From the NCBI GenBank assembly GCA_030704425.1, contig JAPDHM010000002.1, positions 558,001 to 622,000 of the forward strand: 64,000 bases of DNA, read 5' to 3'. Position numbers and translations under genes: made by a program. Each line of letters opens with the position of its first letter. The first letter of the stretch is position 1. The DNA is from Rhodobacteraceae bacterium IMCC1909. GTDB taxonomy: Bacteria > Pseudomonadota > Alphaproteobacteria > Rhodobacterales > Rhodobacteraceae. Under the pieces are notes generated by a model. The model was not told the DNA's origin and ran no database searches. It worked only from the letters and a program-made list of their open reading frames with translations. Below, in pieces: positions 24,562-34,285 of the stretch.

Positions 24562-26751
24562 ATGACTGATATTATTTATACAAAAGTTGACGAAGCGCCG
24601 GAGCTTGCCTCCGCATCCTTCCTCCCGATTCTCCAAAAATTTTCCGCTGCAGCGGGCGTGACCATCGGCACCAAAGACATCAGCTTGGCTGGGCGCATCC
24701 TGGCAGCCTTTCCAGATTACCTCAGCGAAGAGCAACGCCAACCCGATGATCTGGCCGAGCTGGGCCGCTTGGTGAAAACGGCCGATGCCAATGTCATCAA
24801 ATTACCAAATATCTCCGCATCCGTGCCGCAACTGGTTGCAGCCGTGAAGGAGTTACAAGCCAAAGGCTATGCTTTGCCCGACTATCCTGAAGCGCCGCAA
24901 ACGGACGCCGAAAAAGCCGTCCGCGCAAAATATGATGCCCTCAAAGGCTCCGCGGTAAACCCGGTTCTGCGCGAAGGCAATTCTGATCGCCGTGCGGCCA
25001 AGGCCGTTAAGAATTTCGCACAAAACAATCCCCACCGCATGGGTGATTGGTCCGCCGCCAGCAAGACCCGCGTGTCCTCCATGAACGGCAACGATTTCTT
25101 TTCCAATGAAAAATCTGCCACCCTACCGGAAGATACCACCGCAAAAATCGTTTTGGAAACTGCCGATGGCGAAATCATCCTGAAGGATGATATCCGATAC
25201 ACCGCCGGAACCGTGGTTGACGCCACCTTCATGAGTGTCGCGGCTCTCAAAGAATTTTTAGCAGCAGAAATTGAGAGCACAAAATCCGACGGCACTTTGT
25301 TCTCATTGCATCTGAAATCAACGATGATGAAGGTCTCCGATCCAATCATTTTCGGCCATGCGGTCAAAACCTTCCTCGCCCCGGTTTTCCAAGCCCATGG
25401 CAGCGCGCTTGCTGAGCTCGGCGTGAACCCCAATTTCGGTTTGGGTGACTTGCTCGAACGCGTCAAAGACAACGCGGAAATTCTCGCCGATATCAACAAC
25501 TGCATCGCCGCATGCCCGCCTATGTATATGGTCGACAGCGACAAGGGCATCAGCAATCTGCATGTGTCCTCCGATGTCATCATCGACGCCTCCATGCCCG
25601 CGCTGATCCGCGCAGGCGGCAAAGGCTGGGGCCGCGACGGGCAGGATTCAGACACCAATTGCGTCATTCCTGACAATTCCTATGCCCCAGTCTACGACGA
25701 GACCATCAAATTCTTTAAACAGAACGGCAAGTTGAACCCAGCTACCGCTGGCACTGTGCAAAACGTCGGCCTCATGGCTCAAAAAGCCGAAGAATACGGC
25801 TCACACCCTACAACCTTTGAAGTACCAGAGGCCGGCACGGTCAAAATGATCCTGGCCGATGGAACCGTATTGCACGAACATACCGTCGAAGCCGGTGACA
25901 TTTGGCGCTCGGCCTCAACCAAGAAAGCACCGATTGAAGATTGGGTAAACCTCGCGATTTCGCGGCAAAAAGCCGAGAATTGTAATGCGATTTTCTGGCT
26001 TGACGCCGACCGCGCACATGATGCGGAATTGATTGCCTATGTCAAACCACTCTTGGACGCCAAGGGCGTGGCAGATAAATTTGACATCATGACGCCTCGC
26101 GACGCCACCAGGGCATCGCTTGAAATCATCACGAAGGGCAAAAACTCCATTGCCATCACCGGAAATGTTTTGCGCGATTACCTCACCGATCTGTTCCCAA
26201 TCTTGGAATTGGCCACATCAGCAAAAATGCTATCGGTTGTAAAACTGATGAACGGTGGCGGTTTGTTTGAAACTGGCGCGGGCGGCTCTGCGCCCAAACA
26301 CGTTCAACAGCTCAACGAGGAGAACCATCTACGTTGGGACAGCCTAGGCGAATTCTGCGCCTTAGGCGAAAGCTTGACCTTCCTGGCTGAAGCAAAAAAC
26401 AACAGCAAGGCCCGTGTTTTGGGACAAGCCGTTGATGCGGCCACCCAATCCATTTTGGACGAAAGCCGCTCGCCCTCCCGCAAGGTTGGTGAGCCTGACA
26501 ACCGCAACAGCCATTATTGGTTCGCGCGCTACTGGGCCAATGCGCTTGCGACGCAAAACAGTGATGCGGAGCTCGCAGCCCATTTTGCGCCCATCGCAAA
26601 AGCTTTGACGGAGGGAGAGGAGGCCATTTTGGCAGAACTTGCAGCTGTTCAAGGTATGGCGGCGGATCTTGGTGGATATTATCGGACAGATGCCGATAAA
26701 ACCGCTGCGGTGATGCGCCCTTCTGCCACGTTAAACGCCATCATAGACTAA
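24562..26751 (+). CDS. icd: Isocitrate dehydrogenase (NADP), monomeric type
   Basis: The 729-residue protein is of the large monomeric class (about 740), not the 45-kDa dimer. Diagnostic segments are [101 protein letters not shown] and [20 protein letters not shown]. It oxidises isocitrate to 2-oxoglutarate in the TCA cycle and supplies NADPH. The start ATG 24562 is preceded by AAGGAATGC, a weak ribosome site. It stands alone. Confidence 0.95.
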   Translation: MTDIIYTKVDEAPELASASFLPILQKFSAAAGVTIGTKDISLAGRILAAFPDYLSEEQRQPDDLAELGRLVKTADANVIKLPNISASVPQLVAAVKELQAKGYALPDYPEAPQTDAEKAVRAKYDALKGSAVNPVLREGNSDRRAAKAVKNFAQNNPHRMGDWSAASKTRVSSMNGNDFFSNEKSATLPEDTTAKIVLETADGEIILKDDIRYTAGTVVDATFMSVAALKEFLAAEIESTKSDGTLFSLHLKSTMMKVSDPIIFGHAVKTFLAPVFQAHGSALAELGVNPNFGLGDLLERVKDNAEILADINNCIAACPPMYMVDSDKGISNLHVSSDVIIDASMPALIRAGGKGWGRDGQDSDTNCVIPDNSYAPVYDETIKFFKQNGKLNPATAGTVQNVGLMAQKAEEYGSHPTTFEVPEAGTVKMILADGTVLHEHTVEAGDIWRSASTKKAPIEDWVNLAISRQKAENCNAIFWLDADRAHDAELIAYVKPLLDAKGVADKFDIMTPRDATRASLEIITKGKNSIAITGNVLRDYLTDLFPILELATSAKMLSVVKLMNGGGLFETGAGGSAPKHVQQLNEENHLRWDSLGEFCALGESLTFLAEAKNNSKARVLGQAVDAATQSILDESRSPSRKVGEPDNRNSHYWFARYWANALATQNSDAELAAHFAPIAKALTEGEEAILAELAAVQGMAADLGGYYRTDADKTAAVMRPSATLNAIID

Positions 26752-26798
26752 ACACGCGAAGACGACCGAGCGAGGCATGCATCCCGCTCGGCGCAGCT

Positions 26799-26975
26799 TC
26801 AAATTTTCTCATCGCCTCCGGCGACCACAGCGGTCGGCTTTCGCATCATGCGGCACTTCTGCGAACAATATTGCACCTCATCCCATGTCTTCGCCCATTT
26901 TTTGCGCCATACATAGGGCCGCGCACAGGTTCGGCAGATCTTCGAGGGCAGATCAGATTTCTTTTGCATTTTCAT
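26799..26975 (-). CDS. DUF2256 small zinc-ribbon-like protein
   Basis: The 58-residue protein contains ICRTCARPYVWRKKW and VQYCSQKCR, two Cys-x2/3-Cys pairs that should bind zinc. This is the DUF2256 pattern KICxxCxRPFxWRKKW...YCSxxCR. Its ATG overlaps the stop of the gene upstream (AATGA), so the two are translationally coupled. I know the two families often occur as neighbours, frequently near photolyase or cryptochrome genes. None is visible here. The function is unknown. Confidence 0.75.
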   Translation of the reverse strand: MKMQKKSDLPSKICRTCARPYVWRKKWAKTWDEVQYCSQKCRMMRKPTAVVAGGDEKI

Positions 26976-27190
26976 TTGTAATGCGCCCGCCGGCTGCCAA
27001 AATCATGCACCCTTTTGCGCCAGGCCCGGTAGCTGCCAGCTTTCAAAGTCTTGCGCATCAACAGCTTCACCTCTGCCTCGCGCAACCCATGTAGGTTTCG
27101 GATATCAGAAAAAGACACATGGTCAGACAGGGCCATTTCAATAACCTCGCTGATGTCTTTTTCACTCAAAATCTTCGATGGGGCGCCCAC
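26972..27190 (-). CDS. TIGR03643 (DUF2805) family protein
   Basis: The core LSEKDISEVIEMALSDHVSF, GLREAEVKLLMRKTLKAGS and YRAWRKRVHDFGSRRAHY matches the TIGR03643 family of about 70-85 residues. I place the start at GTG 27190, with GAGGA ten bases upstream, giving 72 residues; the longer ATG frame to 27310 would be unusually long. The basic helical C-terminus could bind nucleic acid. It is paired with the DUF2256 gene by a stop/start overlap. Confidence 0.7.
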   Translation of the reverse strand: MGAPSKILSEKDISEVIEMALSDHVSFSDIRNLHGLREAEVKLLMRKTLKAGSYRAWRKRVHDFGSRRAHYK

Positions 27191-27398
27191 AGTGTTTTTG
27201 TCCTCGTGCTTAACTTGAACGGTTTTAACTAAGATGCATCCGTTGAAAGAAAAGCCCAAGCGCAAAAGACTTTGAGATTTCAACATCGAGCGAAGCCTAT
27301 GAAACCACAAGGATTTTAAAGTATTCCATTGTATTCCTTTACTTTTTACGACTCACCTCTATTTTACCGGTCAACGGAAGTAGACAAAAGGGATTGCA

Positions 27399-27599
27399 AT
27401 GACAGTTCAGAACGCGCACCGCCTCGACCATACCGAAATCGACCGCATCGCTGCGGTTATGAATGACCTCTTGAAACACCTGACCTTTAAGAGCCGGAAT
27501 TTAGACAAAGCCTCAGCGATGAAACGCATCAATTCTGAGGTCTGCGAGATCAGTGTGCTTCTTGGCAAGCTTGACGCCCAGAAACAGGTCGGCGTGTAA
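27399..27599 (+). CDS. Small hypothetical protein
   Basis: This 66-residue, helical, charged protein (LDHTEIDRIAAVMNDLLKHL, MKRINSEVCEISVLLGKL) is not recognised as a family. AAAGGGATTGCA precedes the ATG. It has the same direction as the following 79-residue frame, 42 bases away; both have an acidic helical build and may be distant relatives. Confidence 0.45.
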   Translation: MTVQNAHRLDHTEIDRIAAVMNDLLKHLTFKSRNLDKASAMKRINSEVCEISVLLGKLDAQKQVGV

Positions 27600-27641
27600 C
27601 CTCGCCCGATTTAGACACGCCCCCCCGTAAGAGGACAGCAC

Positions 27642-27881
27642 ATGACAAAACCAAATGAAACCTTCACCCTGTCGGTCCGCGACTTGGAGATCATCGAAGA
27701 CGCGCTTGGCGCAAAAGTGTCCCGCCGATCCCAGCGCATGATGGAAGCCGCAACGTCGCCGGACGCGTCCTTTCCTGACGAGATTAAGTCTGAGATCACC
27801 GAGTTACGCGATTTGCTTGGACGATTGTGGAACCAAAAAACCTTCTATCGCCCAACCGACCGTTTCGTTGGCGGCGGCTGA
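27642..27881 (+). CDS. Small hypothetical protein
   Basis: The 79 residues include TFTLSVRDLEIIEDALGAKV and EIKSEITELRDLLGRLWNQ. A ribosome site AAGAGGA lies 6-12 bases before the ATG. The build suggests two helices, possibly a small regulatory or scaffold protein. No family is recognised. Its 3' end converges on cueR. Confidence 0.5.
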   Translation: MTKPNETFTLSVRDLEIIEDALGAKVSRRSQRMMEAATSPDASFPDEIKSEITELRDLLGRLWNQKTFYRPTDRFVGGG

Positions 27882-27933
27882 ACGCAGCGACGCTTCGGCA
27901 GCACGGCCAACAGGTCCTAGGGCCAGTGATCTA

Positions 27934-28323
27934 TCAACTCAGCGTCGCAAGATCGGACAGGATTGGGCACGTGGGGCGGTCATCGCCGGCGCAGGCTTCG
28001 ATCAGATGCGATAGGGTGATGCGCATGGCCTGCAATTCTTTGACCTTGGCATCGATGCGCGTCAAATGTTCCTGGGCAATTTGCTTCACATCGGCACTGG
28101 CCCGCGTGTCATTTTCATATAATTGCAGCAAGGCCCGGCAATCTTCGATAGAAAACCCCAAAGACCGCGCCCGGCCCAGAAATGCCAATTTATGCACATC
28201 GCTCTCGCGAAAGCTGCGATATCCATTGGCGCTGCGCTTGGGCTGAATAAAGCCAATTTCTTCATAGTAGCGAATGGTTTTGATCGGCAAGTCCGCCATT
28301 TTTGCCACTTCACCAATATTCAT
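27934..28323 (-). CDS. cueR: Copper-responsive MerR-family activator (CueR-like)
   Basis: The 129-residue protein has MNIGEVAKMADLPIKTIRYY (winged helix), the usual YEEIGFIQPKRSANGYR wing, a long dimerisation helix and a C-terminal metal loop ACAGDDRPTC. The Cys-x7-Cys spacing and lack of further ligands fit monovalent Cu/Ag sensors. It lies 27 bases downstream of copA on the same strand. A canonical MerR-type operator with a 19-bp spacer precedes copA, so it should activate its own operon when copper is high. Confidence 0.85.
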   Translation of the reverse strand: MNIGEVAKMADLPIKTIRYYEEIGFIQPKRSANGYRSFRESDVHKLAFLGRARSLGFSIEDCRALLQLYENDTRASADVKQIAQEHLTRIDAKVKELQAMRITLSHLIEACAGDDRPTCPILSDLATLS

Positions 28324-28350
28324 ATCGCGACCCTCCGTCTTAACAATCCC

Positions 28351-30603
28351 TCACCTGGCTGCGCGAACATAGCGCAAGCGCAGCGCATTGGCCAAAACAA
28401 AGATGGACGACAGCGCCATAGCCGCTGCTGCAAGGATGGGCGAAAGGAGCATGCCAAAGGCCGGATATAGCGCACCGGCTGCCACTGGGATCAACGCCAC
28501 ATTATAGCCAAAAGCCCAGAATAGATTTTGCTTAATATTGCGCAGGGTCAGCCGCGACATCTCAATCGCGTTGACCACACCTAAAAGATCACCCGACATT
28601 AAGACGATATCAGCACTCTCAACCGCCACATCTGTACCCGTTCCCAACGCAATGCCAATGTCTGCCGCCGCCAGCGCCGGAGCATCATTGATGCCATCCC
28701 CCACGAAAGCCAATTGGCGGGCCTTGGTTTTCAGCTCCGCCAAAACGCGGCTTTTGTCAGCAGGAAGCAATTCTGCAAGAACCTGATCGATGCCCAAATC
28801 TGCCGCGATCTGCAACACGGCGTCCCGGCGGTCACCGGTCAACATAACCACCGTGATCCCGGCCGCTTTGAGCCGCGCAATCGCCCCTTGCGTCGACGGC
28901 TTCAGAGCGTCGGACACACCCGCAAGCGCAATCACCTGCCCCGCGCGTGCCGCGAAAATCACTGATTTGCCCTGGCTGGCCAAAGCCTCCGCCGAGCCAT
29001 GATATCCCTTCACATCAATCCCGCGCTCCCGCATGAAGCGCTCTGTACCAAGGATCACCTCCTCACCGGCAACATGGGCCGATAGGCCGAGACCCGCATA
29101 GGTTTGCCCGTCCTGGATTGGGAGCAAATCAAGGCCCTCTTCAGCTGCGGCCATCACGATTGCCCGCGCGATGGGATGATCTGATCCCTGTTCCACACTG
29201 GCCATCACCTGCAAGGCCGCACGGCGCCCAAGGCCATCTGCCACATCGAGATCTGTCAACACAGGTTGGCCGCGGGTTAATGTGCCGGTTTTGTCAAAAG
29301 CGATCACGTCCACATCTGCCAACAGCTGCAAAGCATCCCCTTTGCGAAACAAGACCCCCATTTCAGCCGCGCGGCCTGTGCCCACCATGATTGACGTCGG
29401 TGTTGCCAACCCCATGGCACAGGGGCAGGCGATGATCAGAACGCAAACCCCCGCCACAAACGCATAGGGAAGCGCCGGTGCCGGTCCCCAAATCATCCAA
29501 ACCGTGACGGTCACAAATGCCAAGGTCAAAACCATCGGCACAAACCAAAGGGTCAGACGGTCGACCAAAGCCTTGATGGGCAATTTCGCGCCCTGTGCTT
29601 GCTCCACCAGCTGGATGATCTGCGAGAGCGTTGTGTCGTGACCGACGCGGCGCGCCTCATAGATCACATGTCCCATGCCGTTGACTGTGCCAGCGGTGAG
29701 CGCGGCCCCCGTGGACTTCTCCACCGGTCGCGGCTCGCCCGTAATCATGCTTTCATCTATATAGCTTGAGCCCTCATGCACCACACCGTCCACCGCCACA
29801 CGCTCACCAGGGCGCAGGCTCAAGACATCCCCAACAACAATCTCTTCAATGGGGCAATCCACAAATTCTCCCGCCCTGCGCACCTGCGCGGTTTTCACGC
29901 GCAGACCCAAAAGACTTTGAATGGCCTTTCCCGTGCGGCCTTTGGCGCGATTTTCGAGATCACGGCCAAAAAGAATCAAGACAACAATCAGGCTCGCAGG
30001 TTCATAATATACGCCCGACACCCCTTCGGGCAAAACTTGCGGCAGAAAGGTGGCGATGAGTGAAAAAGCATAGGCCGCACCCGTGCCCAGTGCCACGAGG
30101 GAATTCATATCAGGCGCCCCGCGCCAAAGCGCTGGAAATCCGCGGCGATAAAAATCCAAGCCAGGCCCAAAGAGCACAGCGGTTGCAAAGATGCATTGAA
30201 TGATCCAATTGGCCTTTTGGCCGATCACATCGGCAATCAACCTCTCAAAGCCCGGAAGGATATGCCCACCCATACCGAGTATAATCACCGGTGCGGCCAG
30301 AAACGCAGCCAGCCGGCTGCGCCGGCCATAGGCTTCGGCGAGCTGTTGTTTGCGCGCCTGCACTTGCCCATGGCTGTCCTCGGAATGCTCTTGCGCTGCA
30401 TAGCCCGCCGCAGTGGAGGCCGCGATAAAATCGGCGCGACTGGCCAGATCTGGCGTATAGGTCACCTGCGCCGTCTCGGTGGCAAGGTTCACATCTACCG
30501 CCAAAACGCCGGGCAATTGCCGCAAGGCTTTATCCACCCGCCCCGCGCAGGACGCGCAGCTCATGTTACTCACAGACATCACTAATGTATCAGGCGCGCG
30601 CAT
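28351..30603 (-). CDS. copA: Copper-translocating P-type ATPase
   Basis: The 750-residue inner-membrane pump has one N-terminal metal-binding domain (SNMSCASCAGRVD, CxxC), eight predicted membrane helices, the CPC motif in CPCAMGLATP that carries copper through the membrane, the phosphorylation site FDKTGTLT, and GDGINDAPALAAADIG in the hinge. The lengths and order match Cu+ exporters (P1B-1). The cueR gene follows in the same unit and the operator precedes it. Confidence 0.93.
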   Translation of the reverse strand: MRAPDTLVMSVSNMSCASCAGRVDKALRQLPGVLAVDVNLATETAQVTYTPDLASRADFIAASTAAGYAAQEHSEDSHGQVQARKQQLAEAYGRRSRLAAFLAAPVIILGMGGHILPGFERLIADVIGQKANWIIQCIFATAVLFGPGLDFYRRGFPALWRGAPDMNSLVALGTGAAYAFSLIATFLPQVLPEGVSGVYYEPASLIVVLILFGRDLENRAKGRTGKAIQSLLGLRVKTAQVRRAGEFVDCPIEEIVVGDVLSLRPGERVAVDGVVHEGSSYIDESMITGEPRPVEKSTGAALTAGTVNGMGHVIYEARRVGHDTTLSQIIQLVEQAQGAKLPIKALVDRLTLWFVPMVLTLAFVTVTVWMIWGPAPALPYAFVAGVCVLIIACPCAMGLATPTSIMVGTGRAAEMGVLFRKGDALQLLADVDVIAFDKTGTLTRGQPVLTDLDVADGLGRRAALQVMASVEQGSDHPIARAIVMAAAEEGLDLLPIQDGQTYAGLGLSAHVAGEEVILGTERFMRERGIDVKGYHGSAEALASQGKSVIFAARAGQVIALAGVSDALKPSTQGAIARLKAAGITVVMLTGDRRDAVLQIAADLGIDQVLAELLPADKSRVLAELKTKARQLAFVGDGINDAPALAAADIGIALGTGTDVAVESADIVLMSGDLLGVVNAIEMSRLTLRNIKQNLFWAFGYNVALIPVAAGALYPAFGMLLSPILAAAAMALSSIFVLANALRLRYVRAAR

Positions 30604-30633
30604 AAATCTCTCCTGGCTTCGCCCCTCCTAAAG

Positions 30634-30655
30634 CCTCCACCCGCTGGAGGGTCAA
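30634..30655 (-). promoter_or_regulatory. CueR-type operator and promoter of copA
   Basis: On the minus strand TTGACC is followed at once by CTCCAGCGGGTGGAG, an inverted repeat that fills an over-long spacer before a TAGGAG-like -10 region. A -35 box overlapped by a dyad with a 19-20-bp spacer is the hallmark of MerR/CueR-activated copper promoters. It lies 31-52 bases upstream of the copA start. Confidence 0.8.
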
Positions 30656-30693
30656 GCGAAACCTACACGCCGTCTAGCAAAAACAGATATGCG

Positions 30694-31500
30694 CTATTGC
30701 GCGGTCCATCCTCCGTCAATGGGAATGCTTGTACCTGTAACATTATGGGCAATCGGAGCGCAGAGCCAAACCGCCAAGGCACCAATCTCCGAAGGATCTG
30801 CGGTGCGCGCGGACGGTTGCTTTTCCACCACCAATTCCGCCTTTCCTGCGGCCCGGTCACCACCATATTTCTCAGCCCGCGCCATGATCTGCGGTTCAAT
30901 CAAGGGGGTATCGGTCCAGCCGGGGCAAATACAATTCACCGTCACCCCACCGGTCTCAGCACTGCCCACAGCCGCATATTCCAATGCGGCCACTTTCGAC
31001 AGGCCAACCAAGCCAAATTTCGCAGCCACATAGGGCGCTTTTTCTTTGGAGGCCACCAAACCATGCACGGATGCAATATTTATCACCCTGCCATAACCAC
31101 GCCGCGCCATATTCGGCAAAGCCTGCCGCATCGTATGCAGGGCACCTGAGAGGTTGACCGCAATAATCGCGTCCCAGGTCTCACGGGTCAAATCTTCTAA
31201 GCTAACAGTGCGTTGAATACCTGCGTTATTGACCAATATATCCAAGGGGCCCCAATCCTCAACATCGGAGACCAAGGCTTCGATGGCATCGGGATCGCGC
31301 ATATCCCCCTCAAAGAAGCGCACGTCACCTGCGCCAGCCGCGCGGATGATCCGGCTGGCCTCGGCGATCTGATCGGCATCCGCAAGCCCATGAAGCGCAA
31401 TCCGCGCACCTTGCTGGGCCAAAGCCGTCGCTATGGCCAGGCCAATGCCCTGAACAGAGCCTGTGACCAGCGCAACCCGTCCTGTAAGATCGTTATTCAT
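30694..31500 (-). CDS. 3-hydroxybutyrate-dehydrogenase-like SDR
   Basis: I start at ATG 31500 (MNNDLTGRVAL), which overlaps the end of the synthetase gene by eight bases. The 268-residue short-chain dehydrogenase shows GSVQGIGLAIA (NAD binding), NNAGIQRTVS, Ser in INIASVHGLVAS and YVAAK (catalytic Tyr/Lys). It also has VTVNCICPGWTDTPL and QPSARTADPSEIG, as in D-3-hydroxybutyrate dehydrogenases. It sits in an operon with an acyl-CoA synthetase and uxuA, so an oxidation of a sugar-acid-derived alcohol is also possible. Confidence 0.75.
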   Translation of the reverse strand: MNNDLTGRVALVTGSVQGIGLAIATALAQQGARIALHGLADADQIAEASRIIRAAGAGDVRFFEGDMRDPDAIEALVSDVEDWGPLDILVNNAGIQRTVSLEDLTRETWDAIIAVNLSGALHTMRQALPNMARRGYGRVINIASVHGLVASKEKAPYVAAKFGLVGLSKVAALEYAAVGSAETGGVTVNCICPGWTDTPLIEPQIMARAEKYGGDRAAGKAELVVEKQPSARTADPSEIGALAVWLCAPIAHNVTGTSIPIDGGWTAQ

Positions 31501-33031
31501 CACCTTCTCCATTTTCCAATATAGTCCGAAGTTTTGTTTTCAAGATTTTTCCGTAATTGTTCTTGGGCAGCTCTGCCACAAACCGGTAGTCCTTGGGCCG
31601 CTTGAACCTTGCGATCTGCGCAATGCAATGCGCATCAAGCTCTGCGCGGGTCACCGCTCGCCCGGCCACCGGCACAACGAAGGCCACCACCACCTCGCCC
31701 CAATCGGCCTCCGGGCGTCCAACCACGGCCACCTCTGCCACATGTTCATGCTCCAGCAAGACCTCTTCGACCTCACGCGGATAAATATTCGAGCCACCAG
31801 AGATGATCATATCTTTCGAGCGATCATGCAGGGTGACAAATCCATCCGCATCCATCGCCCCCATGTCGCCGGTCCAAAGCCAACCCTCCCGGATCGTCTT
31901 GGCGGTGGCCTGCGGGTTTTGCCAATACCCGCGCATTACGATGCTGCCAGACACCAAAATTTCGCCAATTTCCCCAAAGGGCAGCGTTGCGCCCGCCGCA
32001 TCAGCGATACGCACCAAAACCGGGCTCTGTGCCACGCCCACCGACCCCAAGCGCGCCTTCCAATTGTCATGGCTCCGGTCACTGACAAATTCACGGCGCA
32101 GAGCAGTGATGCCCATGGGACACTCCCCTTGGCCATAGACTTGCACAAATTTATCGCCCAAGACTTCGGCCGCCTCCATAATATCGGCCACATACATAGG
32201 ACCGCCGGCGTAGGTGATGGTCTTGATCCCCTCGCCTAGGCTGCCAGAGGCACGGGCCTGCGCCACCAAACGCTTGACCATAGTGGGGGCCGCAAACATC
32301 GAGATGTGACCAATGCGCGGGGCCAATTGCAAAATTTCCTCGGCGTCAAAGCCTTGGCTTTCAGGCACCACATGCCGCGCGCCTTTGATAACATGCATGA
32401 AGTTATAAATCCCAGCCCCATGCGACATCGGCGCGGCGTATAGAATGGCATCCTGTGCGTGCACCTCATCGACGTCACTGAAGTAAGCAAGAGACATCGC
32501 GGTGATATTGCCAGCGGTGATCATCACACCCTTGGGCCGGCCCGTTGTGCCCGAAGTATAAAACAGCCAAAGCAGCTCATCAGCGCCAATCACCTCTGGC
32601 GCAGGCTGCGGGGTTTGCTGGCGCAGCTGGGCAAATCTGCGGCCCTGCACATCAAGCAGGTTTTTGAGGCAAGCAGGTGCAACCTCTTGCAACCCGGCCC
32701 CAGTATTGCTGGTGACAAAAACCAGCTCCGCCTGCGCATCTGCGATAATCCAAGCGGCCTCCTTGGCGTGTAATTTTGCATTGATGGGCACAGCCACAGC
32801 GCCGATGAACCAAATCGCATAGAGCGCTTCGAGATATTCGGTGCAATTGCTCATGAACACCGCAACCCTATCGCCCTTGCTGATCCCATATTGCGCCCGC
32901 AACCCGCCGGCTAAGGCAGCCACACTATGCAAAAATTCCGCATAATCGGCCTCAAGCTGCGCGCCTTTGAACAAGGCCGGCGCCTGTGGCGTCAGCAGGG
33001 CCGTACGGACAAGCCATTGCGCAGGGTTCAT
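31493..33031 (-). CDS. AMP-dependent acyl-CoA synthetase
   Basis: This 512-residue member of the adenylate-forming superfamily has LFYTSGTTGRPKGVMIT (P-loop-like A3 motif), VYGQGECP (A5), GWLWTGDMGAMDADGFV (A7), DRSKDMIISGGSNIYPREVE (A8) and the catalytic Lys in PKNNYGKILKT (A10). It activates a carboxylic acid with ATP and CoA. The chain length is not readable from motifs; it is not a classical acetyl-CoA synthetase. It lies 45 bases downstream of uxuA and overlaps the SDR gene. Confidence 0.8.
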   Translation of the reverse strand: MNPAQWLVRTALLTPQAPALFKGAQLEADYAEFLHSVAALAGGLRAQYGISKGDRVAVFMSNCTEYLEALYAIWFIGAVAVPINAKLHAKEAAWIIADAQAELVFVTSNTGAGLQEVAPACLKNLLDVQGRRFAQLRQQTPQPAPEVIGADELLWLFYTSGTTGRPKGVMITAGNITAMSLAYFSDVDEVHAQDAILYAAPMSHGAGIYNFMHVIKGARHVVPESQGFDAEEILQLAPRIGHISMFAAPTMVKRLVAQARASGSLGEGIKTITYAGGPMYVADIMEAAEVLGDKFVQVYGQGECPMGITALRREFVSDRSHDNWKARLGSVGVAQSPVLVRIADAAGATLPFGEIGEILVSGSIVMRGYWQNPQATAKTIREGWLWTGDMGAMDADGFVTLHDRSKDMIISGGSNIYPREVEEVLLEHEHVAEVAVVGRPEADWGEVVVAFVVPVAGRAVTRAELDAHCIAQIARFKRPKDYRFVAELPKNNYGKILKTKLRTILENGEGDE

Positions 33032-33076
33032 GGGTAGAGCTCCTGGACAAATATCACCTTTGGAAAATCTTGCATC

Positions 33077-34285
33077 TTACACCTCCGATGCATGAGCGCC
33101 GAAACTGGCCATCAGACCGCGCAGCTCGGCCAAGCCGCGCATACGCCCAATCAGCGGATAGCCCGGCGTGCTATGCCCGCCAAGATCACTGAGCAACTCT
33201 TGGCCATGATCCGGTCGCATTGGAATTTGCCAATCCGCACGTCCCTCGGCACGGCGGCGTGTTTGTTCGGCCATCAAGGCCCGCACGGTACCCACCATAT
33301 CCGTATCACCCTCAAGATGGGGTGCCTCAAAGAAATCTGGCCGCGCCGCATCTGATCCGGCGATGCGTTTGGTATTGCGCAAATGGGCGAAATGGATACG
33401 CGGTCCATGGGTTTTGACAAAGGCGGGCCCATCAAAATCTTCCGCAACGCCCAAGGATCCAGTGCACAGCGTTGCACCATTGGCAGGCAGATCCACCGCG
33501 TTCAAGACCAAGCTGTAATCGGCACAAGAGGACATCACCCGCGGCAGGCCCAAAAGAGAAAACGGCGGGTCGTCAGGGTGACAACACAGGCGCAGACCCA
33601 GCGCCTCAGCGCAGGGGGCAACTTCAGACAGAAAATCGATCAAATGAGATCTAAGCTGCGCCCGTGTGATGCCCTTGTAGCTGTCCAATAACGCGCGCAC
33701 ATCGCCCAAGCTCCAGCTGTCATTGGCGCCCGGCAACCCCGCGATAATATTGCGCTGCAGCTGTTTTTTTCGATGATCAGAAAGGGCATTAAAGCGCTCC
33801 GCAGCCGCAGCGCGCTGGGCCTCACTATAGCTTTCAACTCCCTCTTCGCGCTGAAGAATATGCAAGTCGAAGACGGCAAAGTCGATCAAATCAAATCGCA
33901 TCGCGGCGCCACCATGGGGTTGCTTGGCGCGCAGATTGGTCCGGGTCCAATCTAAGATTGGCATGAAATTATAGCAAATGGTTGTGATGTTTGCGGCCGC
34001 GAGCGCTTCAAGGCTGGCCTTATAGGCCGTGATATGCGCCCGCATCTCAGGTCCTTGCGTTTTAATGGCTTCAGAGACCGGCAGGCTCTCCACGACATCC
34101 CATTCATAGCCCGCAGCCCGCAAAATCCTTTGCCGCTCGAAAATCTGAGCCGCGCTCCAGACCGTTCCCGGCGGCCTCTCATGCAGCGCGGTGACAATCC
34201 CTTCAACGCCCACTTGATGCAGATCATCCAAGGGAATTTGATCCCCAGGCCCAAACCAACGCCAACATTGCTTCATGGCAACCAT
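33077..34285 (-). CDS. uxuA: D-mannonate dehydratase
   Basis: The 402-residue protein matches UxuA length and pattern: WRWFGPGDQIPLDDLHQVGV at the start, GYEWDVVESLPVSEAIK, TICYNFMPILDWTRTNL, LRLCCHPDDPPFSLLGLPRV with metal ligands, IHFAHLRNTKR and RPDHGQELLSD. It dehydrates D-mannonate to 2-keto-3-deoxygluconate. Its start overlaps the 3' end of the upstream Gfo/Idh/MocA gene by 13 bases, showing that it belongs to a tightly packed operon running left from 37336. Confidence 0.93.
   Translation of the reverse strand: MVAMKQCWRWFGPGDQIPLDDLHQVGVEGIVTALHERPPGTVWSAAQIFERQRILRAAGYEWDVVESLPVSEAIKTQGPEMRAHITAYKASLEALAAANITTICYNFMPILDWTRTNLRAKQPHGGAAMRFDLIDFAVFDLHILQREEGVESYSEAQRAAAAERFNALSDHRKKQLQRNIIAGLPGANDSWSLGDVRALLDSYKGITRAQLRSHLIDFLSEVAPCAEALGLRLCCHPDDPPFSLLGLPRVMSSCADYSLVLNAVDLPANGATLCTGSLGVAEDFDGPAFVKTHGPRIHFAHLRNTKRIAGSDAARPDFFEAPHLEGDTDMVGTVRALMAEQTRRRAEGRADWQIPMRPDHGQELLSDLGGHSTPGYPLIGRMRGLAELRGLMASFGAHASEV

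Noticed and set aside
26777-27094. Plus-strand frame of 105 codons
   Set aside because: It is antisense to the DUF2256 and TIGR03643 genes, which carry recognisable motifs.
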